From: Chrysochromulina tobinii
Taxonomy: Eukaryota > Haptophyta > Prymnesiales > Chrysochromulinaceae
DNA length: 14,456 bases
Assembly (NCBI GenBank): GCA_001275005.1
Contig: JWZX01002181.1
Coordinates: 1 to 14,456 of the forward strand
Reading direction: 5' to 3'
Numbering within the stretch: position 1 is the stretch's first letter; the number at the start of each line of letters is the position of its first letter. Under the pieces are notes generated by a model. The model worked only from the letters and a program-made list of their open reading frames with translations. It ran no database searches and was not told the origin of the DNA. A program made the position numbers and the translations under genes. Below, in pieces: positions 1 through 7,600 of this stretch.

Positions 1-1571
1 CAAAAGCACTGCTGCACCTGATGAATCGGGAGCTCTCGCGCGGCTGGACGACGTGGTACACGACGTGGGAGCACCTCAAGGTGAAGCGCGAGACGATGCG
101 CAAGAGCCTGAGCCACATGCTCAACCGCGGGCTGTCGCGAGGCTGGGGCGCGTGGGTCGAGATGGCCAGTCAGCACGCCCAGGTCCTTCGCACGCTGCGC
201 AAGGGGCTGAGCCGGACGACCAACCGCAAGCTCGCGCTCGGCTTCGAGGAGTGGCGCTCAGCGATCTTGCGTCGCGATCACTCGATCTTGAAGGCACTGA
301 GCTATTTGATGAGCCAGAAGCTCGCGCTCGGCTGGAGTACGTGGTACTCAACGTGGGAGGAAGGTGCCCACAGGCGCTCTGTGCTACAGCGTGGTGTCGG
401 CCACATTGTCAGCCGCGGCCTGTCGCGGGGCTGGGGCGCGTGGCTCAAGATGGCCGTTGAGCGCGCCGAGGTCGTGCGCAAGCTTCGCAAAGGCCTGAGC
501 TTCGTGATCAACCGGAAGGTGGCGCTCGGCTTTGCCGGCTGGCTGTCCGCGATCGGTCATAAGCAGATGCGTGAGGCGCAGCAGGGCCACATGACAAAAG
601 CACTGCTGCACCTGATGAACCGGGAGCTCTCGCGCGGCTGGACGACGTGGTACACGACGTGGGAGGCGCTCAAGGCGAAGCGCGGCTCGATCCGCAAGAG
701 CCTGAGCCACATGCTCAACCGCGGGCTGTCGCGAGGCTGGGGCACGTGGGTCGAGATCGTTGTTCATCGCGCCGAGTTCGCGCGCAAGCTTCAGGTGGGC
801 CTCCTTGCAGCTTGGGCCAGGGGCCTGTGCTTCATGATCAACCGTAAGCTCGCCGTCGGTTTCGCCGGCTGGCTTTTCGCGATCGCTCATAAGCAGATGC
901 GTGAGGCGCAGCAGCGCCTTCGCGTGACGAAGGCGCTGCTGCAGATGATGAATCGGGAGCTGTCTCGAGGCTGGTTGGCGTGGTACGCGACGTGGGCGGA
1001 GCTCAAAGCGAAGCCTGTCGCACGCCGACTCGAACCGCATGAAGAGGCCGCTCTGAAAGCCGCCATGCAGCAGGCCCTGGCTAAGGCCGTGGCGGAGGCC
1101 GAGGCGGCGGCTGAGGTTGAGGCGGAGGAGTGGAGAAAGCTCTTAAGTTTAGAAGAGGATGAAGAGGTCGTTGATCTCTGGGACGAGCCTCTCCCTGACT
1201 CGCCTAAACCAAGGAAGACTGCTTCTTTCGCCAAGAGGTCAGCAGCTAAGAAGGCGGCGGCCGAGGAGGCGTTGGTGGCATCGGTGAAGGCTGCGGTGGC
1301 GATGAAGAAGGCCGGGGACAAGCCTCCTCCTCCACCTCGTCGTTTGACAGTAGGGTTCGCGGCAGCTGCGCCTGAGAAGGCAGCAGCCAGCTCTGCTGCC
1401 AGCCCTACTTCGCCCTCCTCTCCCGACCTCGGGAAGGAGATTGGGCAGGCGATGTCATTTGTATTTGTCGAGACGCCTGTGGCCCTCTTCAAAACGAGCG
1501 CTGAGCTCATCGACCGAATGGACGACGAGCTTCGTCTAACTCATGACGCTCGATGGGATGACCCGAACTGA
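1..1571 (+). CDS. Sfi1-like Trp-repeat protein, 5'-partial (probable centrin-binding fibre protein)
   Basis: The frame is open to the window edge (first full codon at position 3), so the true start lies upstream; the ATG at 21 is internal to a repeat and unlikely to be the start. About ten Trp motifs of the form L-x3-[WF]-x2-W (RELSRGWTTW, RGLSRGWGAW, RKVALGFAGW types) recur every 30-36 residues up to about nt 1000. This fits the Sfi1 pattern (small residue, x7, LL, x3, F/L, x2, W), whose helices bind centrin in yeast and human Sfi1. An Ala/Glu-rich tail follows (about 1015-1135), then a segment (1158-1562) with a poly-Pro stretch and a conserved helix around ALFKTSAELIDRMDDEL, ending at TGA. 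That last segment is a paralogue of an internal part of the downstream gene. Basal-body or contractile-fibre function is inferred from the family. The frame is certain; the Sfi1 assignment is from the motif only, because the Lys/Arg usual after the Trp is mostly absent. Confidence 0.8.
   Translation, partial: KALLHLMNRELSRGWTTWYTTWEHLKVKRETMRKSLSHMLNRGLSRGWGAWVEMASQHAQVLRTLRKGLSRTTNRKLALGFEEWRSAILRRDHSILKALSYLMSQKLALGWSTWYSTWEEGAHRRSVLQRGVGHIVSRGLSRGWGAWLKMAVERAEVVRKLRKGLSFVINRKVALGFAGWLSAIGHKQMREAQQGHMTKALLHLMNRELSRGWTTWYTTWEALKAKRGSIRKSLSHMLNRGLSRGWGTWVEIVVHRAEFARKLQVGLLAAWARGLCFMINRKLAVGFAGWLFAIAHKQMREAQQRLRVTKALLQMMNRELSRGWLAWYATWAELKAKPVARRLEPHEEAALKAAMQQALAKAVAEAEAAAEVEAEEWRKLLSLEEDEEVVDLWDEPLPDSPKPRKTASFAKRSAAKKAAAEEALVASVKAAVAMKKAGDKPPPPPRRLTVGFAAAAPEKAAASSAASPTSPSSPDLGKEIGQAMSFVFVETPVALFKTSAELIDRMDDELRLTHDARWDDPN
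413..744 (+). repeat. Inter-gene near-identical Trp-repeat segment, copy 1
   Basis: This stretch matches 5813-6144 in the downstream gene at a constant offset of 5400 nt, with only about eight mismatches by eye. Beyond 745 the similarity drops and the best match switches to a different module of the downstream gene (around 6850-6960, the one with GLLAAWA). The upstream gene therefore looks like a mosaic built by recombination or gene conversion. Confidence 0.85.
1158..1562 (+). repeat. Block D, copy 1 (shared linker segment)
   Basis: This is a dispersed repeat shared with 2229-2654. It begins with an acidic DEEVV-x-DLWDEPLP stretch, runs through an Ala/Lys-rich helix and a Pro run, and ends in an acidic amphipathic helix and DARWDD. 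Identity is high at both DNA and protein level with a few small indels. Here it forms the C-terminus of its protein; in the other gene it lies between the filamin-type domain and the Trp repeats. Confidence 0.88.
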
Positions 1572-1691
1572 CTCGGTTTGGGAAAGGAGATCGATGTGAA
1601 TAGCGAAGAATCTTGCATGCAGTCTATGAAGATTTTGTGACTAATTTTGTAACTGAAAAGTCCTAGAAAGTCAGGGAGGACATTCTTCGCC
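1572..1691. promoter_or_regulatory. Short intergenic/5' leader between tandem repeat genes
   Basis: These 120 nt are clearly richer in A/T than the flanking coding sequence. They must hold both the 3' end of the upstream gene and the promoter of the downstream one. TGCATGCA lies at 1614-1621. A TGTAA (1648-1652), the polyadenylation signal of green algae, is present, but its role in this organism is unknown. I see no clear TATA box. No GT lies in the upstream frame before its TGA that would let this be an intron joining the two genes. Confidence 0.45.
1614..1621. promoter_or_regulatory. TGCATGCA palindrome, 78 bp upstream of the 1692 start
   Basis: Perfect 8-bp palindrome in the AT-richer spacer, preceded by an extra T (TTGCATGCA). 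The same word lies upstream of the other gene starts in the window. Known analogues are the plant RY element and an apicomplexan AP2-factor site; which factor would bind here is unknown. Confidence 0.4.
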
Positions 1692-4600
1692 ATGTACAGA
1701 GCACCGCTCTCGGAGCGTACAAGAGCGACCGCTACCGTCGACCGCTCCGCGGCGCGTGATTTCGCGAGATGTTGTTTCACCACTGGCGTCGTATGCCCTC
1801 TCGTCGGCGAGACGACGGAGCTGACACTGCACATTCCCATGTACCATGGTCGGCCTCCGTTGCCTCAGCGCCCGCCCGCGGAGGTGCGCGTGCGCGTGCT
1901 GCACCATGGCGACAGCACGTCAGCGCCCGATTTCGAGAGGACATACGACGCCAGTGGAGTCACAACAGGAGGCTCAGGCGCTGCCCTCCTTTTGTCACAA
2001 AACATGATCCCGACGGTGCCGACCATGCGCCTGCGCTACGGCCCGATCAAGCATACGGGACCCTTTCTGCTCGCAATCGAGGTGGACGGCGCGCACGTCA
2101 TGGGTTCGCCGTTTGCGCTGCACTGTCGACCTGGTGCGGCCGTCGCCAACAAATCTTCCTTGGACGCGGCGGTGGACGCCGTGCGTGCGGGCGAGCCGGC
2201 GGATCAGATGCTCATGAACGTGGATGGAGATGAAGAGGTCGTGTTCGATCTCTGGGACGAGCCTCTGCCTGCATCGCCTGCACCAAGGAAGACTGCTTCG
2301 TTCGCCAAGAGGTCAGCAGCTGAGAAGGCGGCGGCCGAGGAGGCGTTGGTGGCATCGATGAAGGCGGCGGCGGCGAAGAAGAAGGCGCGGGGCAAGCCCC
2401 CTCCTCCTCCGCCTCGTCGATTGAGATTCGGGCTCGCGGCCGCTGCGCCTGAGAAGGCAGCAGCCAGCTCTTCTGCGAAAGTGCCTATTGATGCGCCCAC
2501 TTCGTCCTCCTCTTCCGACCTCGGGAAGGAGATTGGGCAGGCGGTGTCATTTGTATTTGTCGAATCGCCGATGGCCCTCTTCAAAACGAGCGCTGAGCTC
2601 ATCGACCGAATGGACGACGAGCTTCGCCGAGCTCACGACGCTCGATGGGATGACGAACCCTGGCCCGTTACAAAGAGTGAAGCGACCACACTTGCATGCA
2701 GGGATGACGAACCCTGGCCCGTTACGCCGCCGTCTTCCCGTCTGACGCCATCTGCTTCGGTCGCAGCATCACACGCTGATTCAGCCCTTGGGTCGCGACC
2801 ACCGCCTGACTTCGGAGGCACTCTGTTCATTATTTCCACGCCCGAAGCGCAGCCTGAAGACCACTCCAGACCGAGCTGGCTTACGACACCGCCTGCATTT
2901 AAGGATTCACCGGCTGCGTCCACGGAGAGGCCAACGGCGGCGCACTGGTCGAGGGAAGCGCAGTTGCATGCCGAGGCAGCCGAGTTGCGCGAGATGCTAG
3001 AGCACTCACTCGAGCACATGAGCGAGGACCTTCAAGCGGAGTACCGTTTGCGCGAGAGCTTAGGGCGCGCAGAATTCATGCGCGAGTCGGACAAGGTGCT
3101 CAGCAAGATGGTTAACCGCAAGCTGGCCCTCGGCTTTACGACGTGGTACACCGCGTGGAAGGCACTGGTTGCGGGAACCGTCAATGCGCGTTCCGGCGAC
3201 AAGGGCAACAAGAGCGACGAGAGCAACGAGGACAACGGCCAGATTGACGCGCCGCCAAGTTGGCTGCTACAGGCGGACCAGGTAATGAATGAGCAGCTCA
3301 GGCTGGGCGTGAGCTCCAAGGTCACCTCGCCTGTGGCGCTCAAGGCGAAGCGCGACTCGATGCGCACGAGCCTGGGCCACATGCTCAACCATGAGGTATC
3401 GCGCGGCTGGCGCGCGTGGGTCGAGATGGCTGTTTTGTGTGCCGAGGTCGTTTGCAAGCTGAGAAAGGGTACAAGCTTCATGATCAACCGGAAGGTGGCG
3501 CTTGGCTTCGCCGGATGGCTGTCGTCGGTCGAGCACGCCCGGCTCTGTGCGGCCCGGTCCGAGCAGCTGTTGACAGCCCTGAAGCATATGACGAACCTGG
3601 AGCTGTCTCGAGCCTGGTCCACGTGGCACGTGACATCCGCGACGCTCGCGCGCAACAAGGCGGTGCTGCGACGGGGTCTGGGCTACTTGCTGAAGCGTGA
3701 GCTGTCGCTGGGCTTCGGTGCGTGGGCCGAGATGGCGGCGCTCAAGCAGACGGTGCGCAAGGCTGTGAGCAGGCATGCCAACCAGCAGCTTGCGCTCGGG
3801 TTCGCAGGTTGGTGCTCAGCCTCTGTTGCGTTCGACGTGCAGCGCGCTTTGATGCGTACCCGTAAGAGCCTGGCGTACCGGCTGAACCGCGAGCTACGGG
3901 TCTCTTGTGGCTGGGGCGCGTGGGTGGAGATGGCGGCTGAGCGCTCGGCGTTCAAGCAGACGCTGCGCAACGGTCTGATCCTGATTGTGAACCGCAAGCT
4001 TGCGCTCGGCTTCGACGGGTTGCGCACAGCGATCGCGCCACGCGAAGATCACATGTCGAAGGCGATGCTACACACGATCAAACGAGGGCTGTCACGTGGC
4101 TGGAAGGCGTGTTCGGAAAAGGCCATTGAGCGCAGGGCATGTTTGCACAACACGCGCAAGGGCGTGAGCAGGATGGTGAAACAAAAGCTTGCACTTGGGT
4201 GGGGTGCTTGGGCCAGTATGGTCGCAGAGCAATCTCAGTTCCTTCGCAAGCTGCGTATAGGCAGGAGCAGGACGGTTAACCGGAAGGTGACTCTCAGCTT
4301 CGACGCATGGCGCGCGGCAGTCGCCCTGATGGCTGTCGCAATGAACCGCGGCTTGTCGAAAAGCTGGCGCGACTGGCAGTCGATGCACAAAGAGCTGAAG
4401 ACGAAGCGCGACTCGATGCGTAAGAGCCAGGGGCACCTCCTCCAGCGCGGCCTTTCGCTCGGGTGGGGCGCGTGGTCGGAGATGCTCGAGGAGCGCGCGG
4501 CGTTCCTGCGGCTGCTTAGCAAGGGCGTGCGCTTCAAGCTCGATCGCAGATTGGCGTTCGGTCTCGTCTCGTGGGCCCAGGCTACGTATCGGACTCTGCG

Positions 4601-7600
4601 CCAGACAGAAGGTTCGGGCCACATGTCTCGTGGAGTGGTTCACTACAAAGATCGTCATCTAGCTCGCGGCTGGACTGGCTGGCATGCGAAGTGGGCAGAT
4701 GGGGTCGCCGCCCGCATGGCAATGCGCAAGAGCCTAGGGCACTTGCTCAACCGCGGCTTCGGCGCGTGGCTCGAGATGGCGATCGAGCGCAAGAGGGTGT
4801 TGGAGAAGCAGGGCAAGGGGCTGAGCCGGACGACCAGCCGCAAACTTGGGCTCGGCGTTGATGAATGGCGCGCTGCGATTGCACCTCGCGTCGACCTAAC
4901 GGTGAATGCTTTGAGCTACTCGATCAACCGGATGCTCGCTCTCGGCTGGAACGCATGGTTCTCTACGTGGGAGGGTGCTAACAAGCGCGTTGCGCTGCAG
5001 CGTGGTGTCAGGCAAATGATCAACCGCGGCCTGTTGCGAGGCTGGGGCGCATGGGCTCTGGGGATCAATGCATGGCGTGCAGCGATTGCTTCTCGCGACG
5101 ATCCGATGTCGAAGGCGCTGCTGTACTTCATGACCCGCGAGATCGTGCGCGGCTGGGTGGGCTGGTACACGGCGTGGGTGGAGCTCAAGGCGAAGCGCGA
5201 GTCGGTGCGCAAGAGCCGGGGGCACCTCCTCCAGCGCGGCCTTTCGCGCGGGTGGGGCGCGTGGTCGGAGATGCTCGAGGAGCGCGCGGCGTTCCTGCGG
5301 CTTCTTAGCAAGGGCGTGCGCTTCAAGCTCGATCGCAGATTGGCGTTCGGGCTCGTCTCGTGGGCCCAGGCTACGTATCGGACTCTGCGCCAGACAGAAG
5401 GTTCGGGCCACATGTCTCGTGGAGTGGTTCACTTCAAAGATCGTCATCTTGCTCGCGGCTGGACTGGCTGGCATGCGAAGTGGGCGGATGGGGTCGCCGC
5501 TCGCATGGCAACGCGCAAGAGCCTCGGGCACTTGCTCAACCGCGGCTTCGGCGCGTGGCTCGAGATGGCGATTGAGCGCAAGAAGGTTTGGGAGAAGCAG
5601 GGCAAGGGGCTGAGCCGGACGACCAGCCGCAAACTTGGGCTCGGCATTGATGAATGGCGCGCTGCGATTGCACCTCGCGTCGGCCTAACGGTGAATGCGT
5701 TGAGCTACTCGATCAACCGGATGCTCGCTCTCGGCTGGAGCGCATGGTTCTCTACGTGGGAGGGTGCTAACAAGCGCTCTGTGCTGCAGCGTGGTGTCAG
5801 GCAAATGATCAACCGCGGCCTGTCGCGGGGCTGGGGCGCGTGGGTCGAGATGGCCGTTGAGCGCGCCGAGGTCGTGCGCAAGCTTCGCAAAGGCCTGAGC
5901 TTCGTGATCAGCCGGAAGGTGGCGCTCGGCTTTGCCGGCTGGCTGTCCGCGATCGGTCATAAGCAGATGCGTGAGGCGCAGCAGGGCCACATGACAAAAG
6001 CACTGCTGCACCTGATGAACCGGGAGCTCTCACGCGGCTGGACGACGTGGTACACGACGTGGGAGGCGCTCAAGGCGAAGCGCGGCTCGATGCGCAAGAG
6101 CCTGAGCCACATGCTCAACCACGGGCTGTCGCGAGGCTGGGGCGCGTGGCTCGAGATGGCCGTAGAGCGCGGTGAGATCATTCGCAAGCTTCTTAAAGGC
6201 CTGAGCTTCGTGATCAACCGGAAGGTGGCTCTCGGCTTTGCCGGCTGGCTGTCTGCAATTATACTCCAGCAGATGCGTGAGACGCAGCAGGGCCAAAAGA
6301 CAAAGGCGCTGCTGCACCTGATGAACAAAGCGGCTCTGCTGCACCTGATGAATCGGGAGCTGTCTCGAGGCTGGTCAGCGTGGTACCTGACGTTGCCTGC
6401 GCTGAAGGCGATGCGCGACGTGAGTCGCATCAGCCTGAGCTATCTGCGCCACCGCGGCCTGTCGCTTGGGTTCGGTGCATGGCTCAAGATCGCGAGCGCG
6501 CGCGCGGAGGTCCTTCGCATGCTTTGCAAGGGTCTGAGCCGGACGACCAGTCGCAAGCTCGCGCTCGGCGTCGATCGGTGGGTCGCAGCGATCGCGCCTC
6601 GGGACGACCCGATGTCGAAGGCTCTGAGCTACTCGATCAACCGGAAGCTCGCGCTCGGCTGGAACGCATGGTTCTCTACGTGGGAGGAAGTCTGGTTCTC
6701 TACGTTGAAGCTCGCGCTCGGCTGGAACGCGTGGCAATCGACGTGGGAGGAAGGTTCCCGCAAGCGCGCTACGCTGCAGCGTGGCCTCAGCCACATACTC
6801 CACCGCCTGTTGTTGCGCGGCTGGGGCGCGTGGGTCGAGATGGCCGTCAAGCGTGCCGAGTTTGCGCGCAAGCTTCACGTGGGTCTATTAGCCGCTTGGG
6901 CCAAGGGCCTGAGCTTCATGATCAACCGGAAGGTGACGCTCGGCTTTGCCGGCTGGCTGTCCGCGATCGGTCATAAGAAGCAGATGCGAGAGGCGCAGCA
7001 GGGCCACACGACGAAAGCACTGCTGCACCTGATGAACCGAGAGCTGTCACGCGGCTGGACGACGTGGTACACGACGTGGGAGGAGGAGCTCGAGGTGGAG
7101 CGCGAGTCGATGCGCAAGAGAATGCTCAACCGCGGCCTGTCGCGTGGCTTCGGCGCATTGTTCGAGATGGCGATCGAGCGCGCAGAGGTCCTTCGCATGC
7201 TTCACCAGGGTATGAACCGGATGACCAGTCGCAAGCTCGCGCTCGCCTTTGAGGAGTGGCGCATTATTAATGATACTCTGCACCGTGACGCCCCCGATAC
7301 GCCTCGTGTCGACCTGACGCCGAAGGCTCTGAGCTACTCGATCAACCGGAAGCTCGCGCTCGGCTGGAACGCATGGTTCTCTACGTGGGAGGAAGTCTGG
7401 TTCTCTACGTTGAAGCTCGCGCTCGGCTGGAACGCGTGGCAATCGACGTGGGAGGAAGGTTCCCGCAAGCGCGCTACGCTGCAGCGTGGCCTCAGCCACA
7501 TACTCCACCGCCTGTTGTTGCGCGGCTGGGTCGCGTGGGTCGAGATGGCCGTCAAGCGTGCCGAGTTTGCGCGCAAGCTTCACGTGGGTCTATTAGCCGC

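Noticed and set aside
53-460. Plus-strand overlapping ORFs inside the repeat arrays (for example 53-460, 6380-6976, 7373-7681)
   Set aside because: Shadows of the main frame, repeated wherever the array repeats, with no recognisable fold.
384-1040. Long minus-strand ORFs opposite the Trp-repeat genes (also 887-1510, 3267-3776, 4092-4658, 4896-5531, 5957-6430, 7047-7583)
   Set aside because: They recur with the same repeats and are Arg/Ala/His-rich translations of the complementary strand. GC-biased codons on the sense strand suppress stops in antisense.
1563-1691. The spacer as an intron joining the two repeat genes into one
   Set aside because: The TGA at 1569-1571 precedes any GT donor. 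The downstream ATG has a good context and its own upstream palindrome, and it opens a new Ig domain.
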